Assembly (NCBI RefSeq): GCF_900601905.1
Contig: NZ_UWFA01000383.1
Span: forward strand, 1-64,000
DNA: 64,000 nucleotides
Source of the DNA: Pseudomonas viridiflava
Lineage (GTDB): Bacteria; Pseudomonadota; Gammaproteobacteria; Pseudomonadales; Pseudomonadaceae
Direction: 5' to 3'
This document shows, piece after piece, positions 49,471 through 57,803 of the stretch. A program made the translations under genes and the position numbers. The notes below the pieces were generated by a model, which was given only the letters and a program-made list of their open reading frames with translations, did not search any database and was not told where the DNA came from. The first letter of the stretch is position 1, and each line of letters opens with the position of its first letter.

Positions 49471-49766
49471 AGCCAGGTGTTGACTCGGTCAAAGCGAATG
49501 GATAGCTCGACGAAGCCGTTATAGTCCACGGATTTGACCCAGTTTGGCAGGGCGATATCACGGGCCAGTGCATCCTCGCCCAGAACATAAAGCTTTAGTG
49601 AACCGGCGCGCTCTTGCAGCGCCTGCAGCGGGGCAGTGGCCTGGACCAGTGCGTATGTGGCGTCGCCGCACAGCAACAACGCATCTTTATTGCCCAGCAG
49701 GCGCAGGCAGCTGGTCATGCGGCTGTCGGCGAAGGGGGAGTGGGATAAAACGTGCAAGGTCGCCAT
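49467..49766 (-). CDS. tusB: Sulfurtransferase complex subunit TusB (DsrH-like)
   Basis: A 99-aa subunit of the TusBCD hexamer. Features are ATLHVLSHSPFADSRMTSCLRLLG at the start (quoted in part: LHVLSHSPF), DALLLCGDATYAL with Cys33-type residue, and DYNGFVELSIRFDRVNTWL at the end (quoted in part: YNGFVEL). One base separates it from tusC, so it is translationally coupled. Confidence 0.93.
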   Translation of the reverse strand: MATLHVLSHSPFADSRMTSCLRLLGNKDALLLCGDATYALVQATAPLQALQERAGSLKLYVLGEDALARDIALPNWVKSVDYNGFVELSIRFDRVNTWL

Positions 49767-50128
49767 TAGAGAGTGATCACGTGGTCGTAGCGGTCGATGA
49801 GTTCAGAAATGTCCTGCTCCTGAGGTAGCTGCCTGATTTCGAGATTCAGGTTGCCGGGATACATCCCGCGCTCTGCCAGGCTTTTCCCGCAGGCGTAGAT
49901 GTCCTCAACGCCAAACATCTCCAGCGCCTGGAGATTCGCGGTCAGGTCTTTGTGTTGCAACGCGGCCGGGGCTTGCGCCTGCGCGAGCTGAAACACGCCA
50001 TCGTCCATGAACAGCAGGCCGATCGGCAGATCGAAGGCTCCACCGGCCAGGACGATATCCAGCGCTTCACGTGCGCTCAAGCCTGACCAGGGCGCCTGGC
50101 GGCTGATCACCAGCAGTGATTTGGCCAT
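49766..50128 (-). CDS. tusC: Sulfurtransferase complex subunit TusC (DsrF-like)
   Basis: A 120-aa subunit of TusBCD. DsrE/F fold with SLLVISRQAPWSGLSAREALDI, LLFMDDGVFQL, and GVEDIYACGKSLAERG. The ATG at 50128 (MAKSLLVIS) is the natural start, 1 base after the tusD stop region; longer upstream reading lies within tusD. Confidence 0.94.
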   Translation of the reverse strand: MAKSLLVISRQAPWSGLSAREALDIVLAGGAFDLPIGLLFMDDGVFQLAQAQAPAALQHKDLTANLQALEMFGVEDIYACGKSLAERGMYPGNLNLEIRQLPQEQDISELIDRYDHVITL

Positions 50129-50129
50129 T

Positions 50130-50522
50130 TCATTGCCCCCCAAAGCAGACAAGACGGTCAGCTGACTGCGCTGCATCGTGCAACTGCCCCAACCCTGACA
50201 ACTCAAATGAATCTGCAAGATTGGCAGCAGGCTTCTGATAGCGCAGCGCCTCCTCTGCATTCAGGACACCGCGCCGCAACGCCGCGGCGATGCAGACCAC
50301 ACCGTCAAGTTGATGCGCCCCGATGAAGTCCTGCCACTGGGCGGCGATATCCTGTTCATCCTGAGGTGCAACGATATTGCCCGATGCGCTGTAGACACCA
50401 TCCTGATAGAAAAACAGACGCACGATTTCATGGCCGCCTGACAGCACCGCCTGGGCGAAAAGAAGCGCCCGGCGAGAGGAGGGAGCATGCGCGGCGGAAA
50501 ACACGGCAATGGCAAACTTCAT
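50130..50522 (-). CDS. tusD: Sulfurtransferase complex subunit TusD (DsrE-like)
   Basis: A 130-aa catalytic subunit; active-site Cys77 in DGVVCIAAALRRGV takes sulfur from TusA and gives it to TusE. DsrE-type fold, with FAIAVFSAAHA at the start and RLFFYQDGVY. First gene of the leftward tusDCBE-trpD2 unit. Confidence 0.95.
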   Translation of the reverse strand: MKFAIAVFSAAHAPSSRRALLFAQAVLSGGHEIVRLFFYQDGVYSASGNIVAPQDEQDIAAQWQDFIGAHQLDGVVCIAAALRRGVLNAEEALRYQKPAANLADSFELSGLGQLHDAAQSADRLVCFGGQ

Positions 50523-50579
50523 GGGCAGCTCTTCTGAAAAACTCTGGCAATGATAAAGAATTCAAAAGCTATAGACAGC

Positions 50580-50606
50580 AAAAAGCCCGCTAAGCGGGCT
50601 TTTTGT
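50580..50606 (-). terminator. Terminator of the YccA-like gene
   Basis: AGCCCGC (50584-50590) pairs with GCGGGCT (50594-50600) with a three-base loop; A- and T-runs on both sides suit either direction. It separates the YccA-like gene from tusD. Confidence 0.85.
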
Positions 50607-50623
50607 TGTAGCGCGAAGGCTTA

Positions 50624-51295
50624 TCAGTCGTCGCGGCTCATGATGCCGAAGATCTGCAACAGGCTGATGAACAGGTTGTAGATCGATACATACAGGCTGA
50701 CCGTTGCCATGATGTAGTTGCGCTCGCCGCCGTGAATGATCGCGCTGGTCTGGAACAGAATGCAGACCGACGAGAACAATACGAAACCCGCGCTGATCGC
50801 CAACTGCAGCCCGCTGATCTGGAAGAACATGCTGGCCAGTACTGCTGCGAGCAGGACGAAGAAACCAGCAGTAATGAAGCCGCCGAGGAAGCTCATGTCC
50901 TTGCGGGTGATCAGCACGTAGGCCGACAGACCACCGAACACCAGCGCGGTCATCGCGAAGGCAGAGCTGACCACTTCAGCGCCGCCCTGCATACCCAGGT
51001 AACGGTTGAGGATCGGGCCGAGCAGGAAGCCCATGAAGCCGGTCAGGGCAAACGCCGACACCAGGCCCCAAGCGGAATCGCGCAGCTTGTTGGTGAGGAA
51101 GAACAGACCGTAGAAACCGATCAGTACGACGAAAATGTTTGGATAGCCAACGCGCATCTGTTGTGCGACGAAAGCCATGACACCGCTGAAAGCCAGGGTC
51201 AGGGCCAAAAGGCCGTATGTGTTGCGCAGGACGCGGCTAACCTCTAGCTGATCGGCCTGCACGCCGTTATTAACTGCGTAATCCTGTTCGCGCAT
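50624..51295 (-). CDS. yccA: Bax inhibitor-1/YccA family membrane protein
   Basis: A 223-aa protein with seven hydrophobic helices, starting near residue 35 after a soluble N terminus, and ending FGIMSRDD. E. coli YccA binds and modulates FtsH; the Bax inhibitor-1 fold may conduct Ca2+/H+. The ATG at 51295 follows AGGAG at good distance; a longer in-frame reading is rejected. The same neighbour is found next to tusD in other pseudomonads. Confidence 0.92.
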   Translation of the reverse strand: MREQDYAVNNGVQADQLEVSRVLRNTYGLLALTLAFSGVMAFVAQQMRVGYPNIFVVLIGFYGLFFLTNKLRDSAWGLVSAFALTGFMGFLLGPILNRYLGMQGGAEVVSSAFAMTALVFGGLSAYVLITRKDMSFLGGFITAGFFVLLAAVLASMFFQISGLQLAISAGFVLFSSVCILFQTSAIIHGGERNYIMATVSLYVSIYNLFISLLQIFGIMSRDD

Positions 51296-51502
51296 GGCGA
51301 AACTCCTGGTGGTTGAAATGTAGAGTTGCAAAGATCATAACAGACGCTCTGAAATCAGCCACCTACAGAGTTTGACAGCGTGTTTCATTCCGGTATTATG
51401 GCGCCCGCAACGCAGGAGGAAGGTTTGTCAGGCAGTTGGAGGCGTCAGTCTTGAGCTGCACAGATCGTTTTCCTGCACTACATTGCATGTCATGGAACAA
51501 AC

Positions 51503-51593
51503 GGGAAATTGGCAGAGTGGTTGAATGCACCGGTCTTGAAAACCGGCGAACGTTAATAGCGTTCCCAGGGTTCGAATCCCTGGTTTCCCGCCA
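51503..51593 (+). tRNA. serT: tRNA-Ser (anticodon UGA)
   Basis: A 91-base cloverleaf. Acceptor GGGAAAT pairs with GTTTCCC; anticodon stem CCGGT/ACCGG flanks loop CTTGAAA with TGA at 51537-51539. A long variable arm CGAACGTTAATAGCGTTCC and T arm CAGGGTTCGAATCCCTG follow, with encoded CCA at 51591-51593. Reads UCA/UCG codons. Confidence 0.97.
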
Positions 51594-51603
51594 CGAATCA
51601 TCG

Positions 51604-51638
51604 AAAAAAGGGCCTGGAGTTATCCAGGCCCTTTTTTT
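51604..51638 (+). terminator. Terminator of tRNA-Ser
   Basis: GGGCCTGGA (51610-51618) pairs with TCCAGGCCC (51623-51631), with six A before and seven T after. Confidence 0.93.
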
Positions 51639-51697
51639 ATGCCTGCGATCCGCTCTGTGGTGTCGATCGCCGAGCGGTGGGTCATGGCCGTCAGACG

Positions 51698-52726
51698 TTA
51701 GTCCGGCTCAGTCTGTTGCTGATTGATCCGCCGCCAGCTGCCCGGTGTTACGTTTTGCTGATTGCGGAAGGCTCGATAAAACGAGTTGGTGTCCTGATAG
51801 CCAAGGCGGTATGCCACTTCCTTGACTTCTGTGGCCCCGTCACTGAGCAGCTCGCGGCTCAGCTCGGTGCGCGCCTCGGTCAGCAGCATTCTGAATGTCT
51901 TACCCTCGGCAGCTAGCTTGCGCTGCAGGGTACGAGGACTCAAACCCAATTCACTGGCCACTCTCGCTACGTCAGTCGCTGCATCCGTCATCATCAGCTT
52001 CAAGATCGATTTCACTCGGTCGCCCAGGCTGGCATGCCTGGCAATATCCTCTACGGCGCTTGCCAGTGCAGGAGTCAACATGCGCAGCAATTCCGGGTTG
52101 TAGCCGGGGAACGGCAGATCCAGGTCTTCGGATTTCAGCACGAGCCTGTCGCGCCTGGCGCCAAAGCGGACAGCGCAGCCGAAAAACTTCGCATGGCTGG
52201 TGCATGCAGGCGCGGGGCGTCGCAGCTCTACCGACGCGGGGACTATGGGTGCGCCGGAGCCTCGACGTCCGACTTCCAGCAGCAGCGCAAAGCTCGCGTC
52301 CACCGCGATATAGGGCTCCGGGGCGGTACCGACCGGCCACTCGGTGGTCACATAAGTCTTTCCAGCGCGCGCTTCGAAGCGCAGTCGGTCGGGACTGCAC
52401 AGGCGCTTGAACCTGGCCAGTCGGGTGAGCCCGTCTCGAAAATCAGCCGCATACGTTGCGGCCAGAAACGCCAGCATGTGTTTCGCGGTACTGGTTTGCG
52501 TGACCATCCTGATACCGGATGCAGTATCGCCACTCAGCGTTTCAATAGCGTCCCAGATAGCGAAGAGTTGAGCGGTGGTAATCGCCAGTGCGTCGTCAAG
52601 GTGCCAGCCTGGCGGGAGATTCGCGTGTCTTAGCACCGTTGCGGGCTCAAGCCCTAGCTGGGTGACCGCTTGCCAGAATGAAAAGGGCAGCAGGCAGGCA
52701 CTGGAGGGCACGTCGTGGGTTGTCAT
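51698..52726 (-). CDS. AraC-family transcriptional regulator (OruR/ArgR-like type)
   Basis: A 342-aa regulator. Residues about 1-210 form the AraC-type arabinose-binding-like domain seen in OruR/MmsR-group proteins (LPFSFWQAVTQLGLEPATVL and later LRFEARAGKTYVTTEW). The C-terminal ~100 residues carry two helix-turn-helix motifs (VARVASELGLSPRTLQRKLAAEG, quoted in part: SELGLSPRTLQRKL; EVAYRLGYQDTNSFYRAFR, quoted in part: LGYQDTNSFYRAF). The ATG at 52726 has GGAG upstream; longer frames start in the divergent promoter. It probably controls the divergent GST gene. Confidence 0.88.
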   Translation of the reverse strand: MTTHDVPSSACLLPFSFWQAVTQLGLEPATVLRHANLPPGWHLDDALAITTAQLFAIWDAIETLSGDTASGIRMVTQTSTAKHMLAFLAATYAADFRDGLTRLARFKRLCSPDRLRFEARAGKTYVTTEWPVGTAPEPYIAVDASFALLLEVGRRGSGAPIVPASVELRRPAPACTSHAKFFGCAVRFGARRDRLVLKSEDLDLPFPGYNPELLRMLTPALASAVEDIARHASLGDRVKSILKLMMTDAATDVARVASELGLSPRTLQRKLAAEGKTFRMLLTEARTELSRELLSDGATEVKEVAYRLGYQDTNSFYRAFRNQQNVTPGSWRRINQQQTEPD

Positions 52727-52979
52727 GAGTTGCTCCATCCTGCGTCTCTGTCGCAAGCAAGGGCGCGTAGCGCGTGATTCAGGGTGTCTCCACAGCCAGC
52801 CCGGTCGGCCCTGTCTGGCCCGCGCGGCCAGCGGCGCCGCTCGTTCCCGGACGCCACGCTCTGAAGGGGGAAATGGGCACTGGCAGGAACGGCAAGTATT
52901 CTGGCGTACTTTGCTAGATTCGGCAGCGTCCAGCCACTCTATTCTCCGGTTCCACTTTGTAATGCTCAGGAGAATTATC

Positions 52980-53672
52980 GTGACCATCACGTTCTACACC
53001 CACCCCAATTCACGCGGGCGAATAGTGCGCTGGATGCTTGAAGAGATCGGCTGCGCTTATGAAACGGTGGTTCTGAACTACGAACTTTCCAGCGAGGGGG
53101 ATCCATGGGGAGGTGCTGCGCTGGCCAGGCCTGACAGCTCGGATATTGAGCGAAGCAGGTTCTTCAGCGACCTGAACCCGATTGGCAAGATTCCCGCGAT
53201 TGTTCATGAAGGGCGGGTCATCTCGGAGAGTGCGGCGATTTGCGCGTATCTGGCAGAGACCTTTCCTGAGGCGTTACTGGCTCCGACAGCTGAAGAGCGC
53301 GCCGATTACTACCGTTGGCTGTTCTTCGCTGCTGGGCCGGTAGAGCAGGCCGTGACCAATTTTCGCGCGGGCTTTACACCCACGAGCGGCCAGGAGTTTT
53401 TCCTCGGCTATGGCAGTTATGAACGCACCGTTGATCAGTTGGAGCGTGCGGTGTGTGCTCACGCCTACATCGCGGGGGAGCGCTTCACTGCGGCGGACGT
53501 CTATGTTGGCTCCCATGTAGGTTGGGGCTTGGGCCTGCAAACCTTGCCTGCCCGGCCAGCCTTCATTGACTATGCGCAAAAGCTGATGGCGAGGCCTGCC
53601 TATCAACGCGCTGTGGCCAAGGACAATGAATTGTTGGAGTCAGCCAAAAAAGCACTCAGTCCACTGGCCTGA
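52980..53672 (+). CDS. Glutathione S-transferase family protein
   Basis: A 230-aa GST. N-terminal thioredoxin-like domain (FYTHPNSRGRIVRWMLEEI, Ser8-type active-site region), GSH contacts GKIPAIVHEG and ISESAAICAYLAE. An extra ~20-residue loop (around SSEGDPWGGAALARPD) lengthens the first domain. C-terminal helical domain has RFTAADVYVGSHVGWG. The start is GTG at 52980 with AGGAGA upstream; an ATG at 52962 overlaps that site. Substrate unknown; divergent to an AraC regulator. Confidence 0.88.
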   Translation: MTITFYTHPNSRGRIVRWMLEEIGCAYETVVLNYELSSEGDPWGGAALARPDSSDIERSRFFSDLNPIGKIPAIVHEGRVISESAAICAYLAETFPEALLAPTAEERADYYRWLFFAAGPVEQAVTNFRAGFTPTSGQEFFLGYGSYERTVDQLERAVCAHAYIAGERFTAADVYVGSHVGWGLGLQTLPARPAFIDYAQKLMARPAYQRAVAKDNELLESAKKALSPLA

Positions 53673-53699
53673 TCTGAGGGGCCCGGCAGCGATTCGGGA

Positions 53700-54461
53700 T
53701 TAATCCTGGCCAGGCTTGTGAGCCCAGGCTCCGAACATGACGTCGCCAATGTAAATCCCGGACGACTGCTTGCGTTCTTCGTCCAGGCGTTGCTGTAGCG
53801 TTTCAATGCCGACTTCGTCTGGAGTGGCGACGCCCAGTGCGATGATGCGGGGCAGGCAGGCTCGGACGATATAGCCCAGGCTGTAAGGGGTGTCGGGGGT
53901 TTGCACGACGCATTCGGCACGGACATCCGCGACGCACAGCCCGGCCCTGGTCAGAATGCCGTGCAGGTTGAAGCCGATATGCAGATCGGCGCCTTCGCCC
54001 GCAATCATCTGCTGTATCCATCCCTGGGCTGCTCTGTGCAGGGGGAATGCATCAATGCTGGCGGGGGCCATCGTCGTGTCATGCTCCTGGAACACCATGA
54101 TTGCGCCCGGACGAAGATGCCTGGCCAGCGCGCTGACGGTTGCAACGGTATCGGCCTGATACATGAGCACTCGACGCCCCACAATGGCGTCGAACATGCC
54201 GACTGACTCATCCAGGTCGAGCAAGCCGCTGTTGATGAAAACGGGCATGCAGCAATGACCCGCAGTCTCGCGTTTGCGTGCCGTCGCCAGCGCATCTTCG
54301 TCGTGGTCAACCCCGACCACTTCACCGCTCTCGCCAACCAGATTGCTGAGCAGGAAGCACACATCGCCCGTCCCGCAGCCTACGTCCAGCACGCGCATAC
54401 CGTCGCGGATCCCTGCATCAATCAGAAGTTGGGTGGTGAAGTCACGCTTGGCAGTGGTCAT
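53700..54461 (-). CDS. Class I SAM-dependent methyltransferase
   Basis: A 253-aa methyltransferase with motif I VLDVGCGTGDV (about 24-34), acidic Asp in VVGVDHDED and post-motif FDAIVGRRVLMY. The C-terminal part is longer than a minimal domain and may bind substrate. Substrate cannot be told. It converges with the GST gene and is divergent from the GGDEF gene. Confidence 0.85.
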   Translation of the reverse strand: MTTAKRDFTTQLLIDAGIRDGMRVLDVGCGTGDVCFLLSNLVGESGEVVGVDHDEDALATARKRETAGHCCMPVFINSGLLDLDESVGMFDAIVGRRVLMYQADTVATVSALARHLRPGAIMVFQEHDTTMAPASIDAFPLHRAAQGWIQQMIAGEGADLHIGFNLHGILTRAGLCVADVRAECVVQTPDTPYSLGYIVRACLPRIIALGVATPDEVGIETLQQRLDEERKQSSGIYIGDVMFGAWAHKPGQD

Positions 54462-54757
54462 GGTATGTGGATCCGCATTGGGGGCCCAAAGTCTGAAGTA
54501 CGCGGGCTACCGGATGCAACGTGCACCTTCGATTTGTAGTCATCGTCTTCTCAGCCAGCGCTAAACGCGTCTGAAGGGTTACCGAATCGACCGCATACCG
54601 GTTTTGATCAAGTGGCAATACCACAAGGCTCGCATTTAACGCGCAGCCCGGCATGCAGACATCCGGCTCGACCCAACGAGCGATGCGGAAATCCGGGTGT
54701 TGGTGGACTTGATCAGGCTATGATCGGGCCTTATGAATCCGACACCGTCCATGACAT

Positions 54758-55612
54758 ATGCCCGTTGATCTTCAAGCGCTCTATCCCAAGCTTATCCACC
54801 TGATGCTGGATACCGTGTTTGTGGTCGATCCAGACGACCACATTGTATTTGTCAGCGGTGCCTGTGAAGCCCTGCTGGGCTATCGTCCTGACGAACTGAC
54901 CGGAACGCCAATCACGCGTTACATGCATCCCGAGGATTTGCTTGCCACCCGGGCTTCGATCAAACGGGTGATGAGCGGTCAAGCGCACTTTGATTTTCGC
55001 AACCGCTACGTTCGCAAGGACGGCGCAGTCGTCTACATCCTGTGGGCTGCCTTCTGGTCGGAGGAGGTGGGGGCGCGGATCGGCGTTGCCCGCAACGTGA
55101 CGGCGCTGACCAAGGCCGAGGAGGAATTACGCTTTCTTGCCCATCATGATCCGCTGACCCAATTGACCAACCGCTCCCTTTTCAGGGATCGACTGGAGTC
55201 TGCGCTGCGTGCGGCTCATCGTCACGGCACCCGGCTGGCCTTGCTGTTTGTGGATGTCGATGGCTTCAAGAGCATCAATGATGTTCATGGGCACGCGGCA
55301 GGCGACAGCGTGCTCTGTGCGATTGCACGCAGGCTGGAAGGCTGTGTGCGCGAGACCGACACGGTCGCGCGGATCGGTGGTGATGAGTTTGTCGTGCTGC
55401 TGACGGATATCCAGTCCAGGGAAGCGACGACCCGGACCCTGGAGCAGATGCACCTGACGATGGCCGAGCCACTGAGCGCCGACCCCGGCACGTTTGCCAT
55501 GCCGACGTGCAGTATCGGCGTGGCTTACTATCCGGAGGACGGCATGGACGCCGACACACTGCTGACTCACTCCGACGATGAAATGTACCGGATGAAAAAG
55601 CATCGCCTTTGA
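54758..55612 (+). CDS. PAS-GGDEF diguanylate cyclase
   Basis: A 284-aa soluble protein. One PAS domain (10-125) ends in a PAC-like FWSEEVGARIGVARNVT; then a coiled linker and a GGDEF domain (130-284). The active-site RIGGDEF is at about 205-211, and the RxxD inhibitory site RETD lies five residues before, so product feedback is expected. It should make cyclic-di-GMP in response to a signal bound by PAS. It has no membrane segment and no EAL domain. Confidence 0.92.
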   Translation: MPVDLQALYPKLIHLMLDTVFVVDPDDHIVFVSGACEALLGYRPDELTGTPITRYMHPEDLLATRASIKRVMSGQAHFDFRNRYVRKDGAVVYILWAAFWSEEVGARIGVARNVTALTKAEEELRFLAHHDPLTQLTNRSLFRDRLESALRAAHRHGTRLALLFVDVDGFKSINDVHGHAAGDSVLCAIARRLEGCVRETDTVARIGGDEFVVLLTDIQSREATTRTLEQMHLTMAEPLSADPGTFAMPTCSIGVAYYPEDGMDADTLLTHSDDEMYRMKKHRL

Positions 55613-55679
55613 GCCGCCGAGCAGTGCATGGCTCTAGAGGGGTTATCGCAAGGTTCCGGCGGCTCGTCAGCGCTGAAAA

Positions 55680-56804
55680 TCAGCCGCCATACAGCGGATA
55701 GTCAACGTACCCCTCGCCAGTGCCGCCATAAACCGTGGCCGGGTTCAGTGCGTTGAGTGGCCAGTCATTGGCGATGCGCGCAGGCAGGTCCGGGTTGGCC
55801 ATGAATGGCCGGCCGAACGCTACGAAATCGGCCAGCCCGGATTCCAGCAACTGAGCCCCGGATTGCGCGTTATAGCGGCCTGCGTAGATGATTGCCCCAC
55901 TGAATGTGCTGCGCACCGCCTCACGGAAGCTGTGCGGCATGGCGGGTGCATCGTCCCAGTCGGCTTCGGCGATGGACAGGTAGGCGATGCCTACGTCTTC
56001 AAGCACCTTGATCGCCTGGATGTAGGTGGTGTGCGGATCTTCTTCGACCATGCCCAGGTAGGTTCGCGCTTCATCGGTGGTGGTGAACAGCGGTGCGAAG
56101 CGCACGCCGACTTTGTCCTTGCCGATGCATTCGGCAACACCGGCAACCACTTCACGCAGAAAACGCAGACGGTTATCCAGAGAGCCGCCGTATTGATCGG
56201 TGCGCAGGTTGCTGTGAGCGGAGATGAACTGGTTGACCAGATAGCCATTGGCGCAGTGCAGTTCGATGCCGTCGAACCCGGCTTGCATGGCATTGCGCGC
56301 AGCCTGGATATAAAGCTGGACCAGTTCCTGAACCTCGTCGGTGCTCAACGCTCGCGGAGCGGAAGGGGGCACCAGAGCGCCGCAGCCTGGCGTGGTCTCG
56401 ATGAACACGCTGACCCGGTCAGTCGCCACGGCCGAGGCGGACACCGGCGCGCCCCCTTGAGGTTGCAAGGCGGTGTGGGAGACCCGCCCCACGTGCCAGA
56501 GCTGGGCAAAGATAACGCCGTCCACGGCATGTACCGCCTCGGTGACTTTGCGCCATCCGGCAATCTGCTCGGCGCTGTGAATGCCCGGCGTCCAGGCATA
56601 GCCCTGACCTCGCGGCTCGATCTGCGTACCTTCGGTAACCAGCAAGCCGGCACCTGCACGCTGTTGGTAGTACTCGGCCATCAGCTCGTTGGCGACGTTG
56701 CCGGGCTGGGTGCTGCGCTGGCGAGTCAGCGGCGGCAGCACAATACGGTTTTTCAGGGTGTGCTGGCCGAGTCGGGCAGGGGTGAAGTAACTGCTGCTGT
56801 TCAT
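55680..56804 (-). CDS. nemA: Old Yellow Enzyme family alkene reductase (NemA-like)
   Basis: A 374-aa FMN-dependent ene-reductase. Motifs: RIVLPPLTRQRS (FMN N-terminal contact), AQLWHVGR, the HxxN substrate pair in ELHCANGYLVNQFIS (His and Asn), and FVAFGRPFMANPDL (phosphate-binding). The family often has G in place of the Cys in HCAN. It reduces electrophilic alkenes, quinones and N-ethylmaleimide with NADPH. A NemR-like 15-bp box lies 25 bases upstream of the start (56829-56843). Confidence 0.92.
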   Translation of the reverse strand: MNSSSYFTPARLGQHTLKNRIVLPPLTRQRSTQPGNVANELMAEYYQQRAGAGLLVTEGTQIEPRGQGYAWTPGIHSAEQIAGWRKVTEAVHAVDGVIFAQLWHVGRVSHTALQPQGGAPVSASAVATDRVSVFIETTPGCGALVPPSAPRALSTDEVQELVQLYIQAARNAMQAGFDGIELHCANGYLVNQFISAHSNLRTDQYGGSLDNRLRFLREVVAGVAECIGKDKVGVRFAPLFTTTDEARTYLGMVEEDPHTTYIQAIKVLEDVGIAYLSIAEADWDDAPAMPHSFREAVRSTFSGAIIYAGRYNAQSGAQLLESGLADFVAFGRPFMANPDLPARIANDWPLNALNPATVYGGTGEGYVDYPLYGG

Positions 56805-56828
56805 GGAGTACCTTGTGTTGGGTCTTAT

Positions 56829-56843
56829 TAGACCAGTCGACTA
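56829..56843. promoter_or_regulatory. NemR-like operator, box 1 (nemA)
   Basis: TAGACCAGTCGACTA, which shares TAGACCAGTCG and the final TA with boxes at 57697 and 57771. It is 25 bases upstream of nemA, within its expected promoter. Confidence 0.75.
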
Positions 56844-56856
56844 GTTTCGAGGTGAC

Positions 56857-56885
56857 AAAAAAACCGTGCATTGGGTGCACGGTTT
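56857..56885 (-). terminator. Terminator of the DJ-1/Hsp31-like gene
   Basis: AACCGTGCA (56862-56870) pairs with TGCACGGTT (56875-56883). On the minus strand seven T follow. It separates the DJ-1 gene from nemA, so each has its own promoter. Confidence 0.88.
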
Positions 56886-56921
56886 TCATGCTATGCCTTG
56901 GTATGCGTTCAGCCAGAGGGA

Positions 56922-57599
56922 TCAGCCAAGCATTTTCAGCAGCTTCTCGGCCACTGCGGCGGAGCTGGCTGGGTTCTGACCGGTCACCAATTGTCCGTCG
57001 GCCAGCACATGCACCTGCCAGTCGGCGACTTTGGAGTAGCGGCCGCCCAAGCGCTGGAACTCGTCTTCGATCAGGAATGGCACCACGTCAGTCAGGCCCA
57101 CGGCAGCTTCTTCACTGTTGGTGAAGCCAGTCACGTCGCGGTTCTTGATCAGCGGCTGGCCGTCTGCGCCCAGCACATGGCGCAACACCCCCGGCGCGTG
57201 GCACACAAAACCGTGTGGCTTTTTGCTGCGATCAAAGGCTTGAATCAGCGCGATGGAGTGCTTGTCTTCGGCCAGATCCCAGAGCGGACCATGGCCACCT
57301 GGATAAAACACGGCATCGAACTGATCGGCACTGACGCCAGTCAAAAGCCCGGTATTGGCCAGCGCCTGTTGCGCGGCAGGGTCATTGCGGAACCGATCGG
57401 TTTCAGCGGTCTGCGCATCGGGCTCGTCGCTTTTCGGGTCCAGAGGCGGTTGACCACCGGCTGGCGAGACCAGGGTGACTTCTGCACCGGCGTCTTTGAA
57501 GGCGTAGTAGGGGGCGGCGAACTCTTCTAGCCAGAAGCCGGTTTTCTTGCCGGTATCACCGAGTTGATCGTGGGAAGTCAGAACCATCAAGATTTTCAT
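56922..57599 (-). CDS. DJ-1/PfpI superfamily protein, Hsp31/glyoxalase III-like
   Basis: A 225-aa class I glutamine-amidotransferase-like protein. The nucleophile elbow has Cys133-His134 in FVCHAPGVL; the acidic partner is Glu25/26 in GFWLEEFAAPY; YPGGHGPLWDL provides the oxyanion region. This arrangement resembles fungal/bacterial Hsp31-type glutathione-independent glyoxalase III. The ATG at 57599 is chosen because upstream codons run into the operator region. A NemR-like box (57697-57711) lies ~100 bases before the start. Function in methylglyoxal detoxification is inferred. Confidence 0.85.
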   Translation of the reverse strand: MKILMVLTSHDQLGDTGKKTGFWLEEFAAPYYAFKDAGAEVTLVSPAGGQPPLDPKSDEPDAQTAETDRFRNDPAAQQALANTGLLTGVSADQFDAVFYPGGHGPLWDLAEDKHSIALIQAFDRSKKPHGFVCHAPGVLRHVLGADGQPLIKNRDVTGFTNSEEAAVGLTDVVPFLIEDEFQRLGGRYSKVADWQVHVLADGQLVTGQNPASSAAVAEKLLKMLG

Positions 57600-57696
57600 T
57601 AGAGCACCCTGGTTTGGTTGGCTGCTTCGATGTGCAGGGAGTCGCTCATCGACAGCAACCGTGGAAGAGGTTGTCGGGACGCAGAATAGATTCAAT

Positions 57697-57711
57697 TAGA
57701 CCAGTCGTCTA
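57697..57711. promoter_or_regulatory. NemR-like operator, box 2 (DJ-1 gene)
   Basis: TAGACCAGTCGTCTA. The outer TAGAC and GTCTA are perfectly symmetrical with a five-base centre. It sits between the divergent DJ-1-like gene and nemR. Confidence 0.78.
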
Positions 57712-57770
57712 GGATTTTTTTTGCCGAGGGTTTTTTCCTGGCTGCTGTGGCAAACTCTCGTCCTTCGAAA

Positions 57771-57785
57771 TATACGACTGGTCTA
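57771..57785. promoter_or_regulatory. NemR-like operator, box 3 (nemR autoregulation)
   Basis: Read on the minus strand, TAGACCAGTCGTATA, one mismatch to box 2. It lies 18 bases before the GTG start of nemR at 57804. An ATG at 57747 would put the box inside the gene, which argues for the GTG start. Confidence 0.75.
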
Positions 57786-57803
57786 TTGTTTGGGACTGCG
57801 CCC

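Noticed and set aside
57747..57803. ATG start of the nemR-like gene at 57747
   Set aside because: It would place operator box 3 inside the coding region and add 19 residues not expected in the family.
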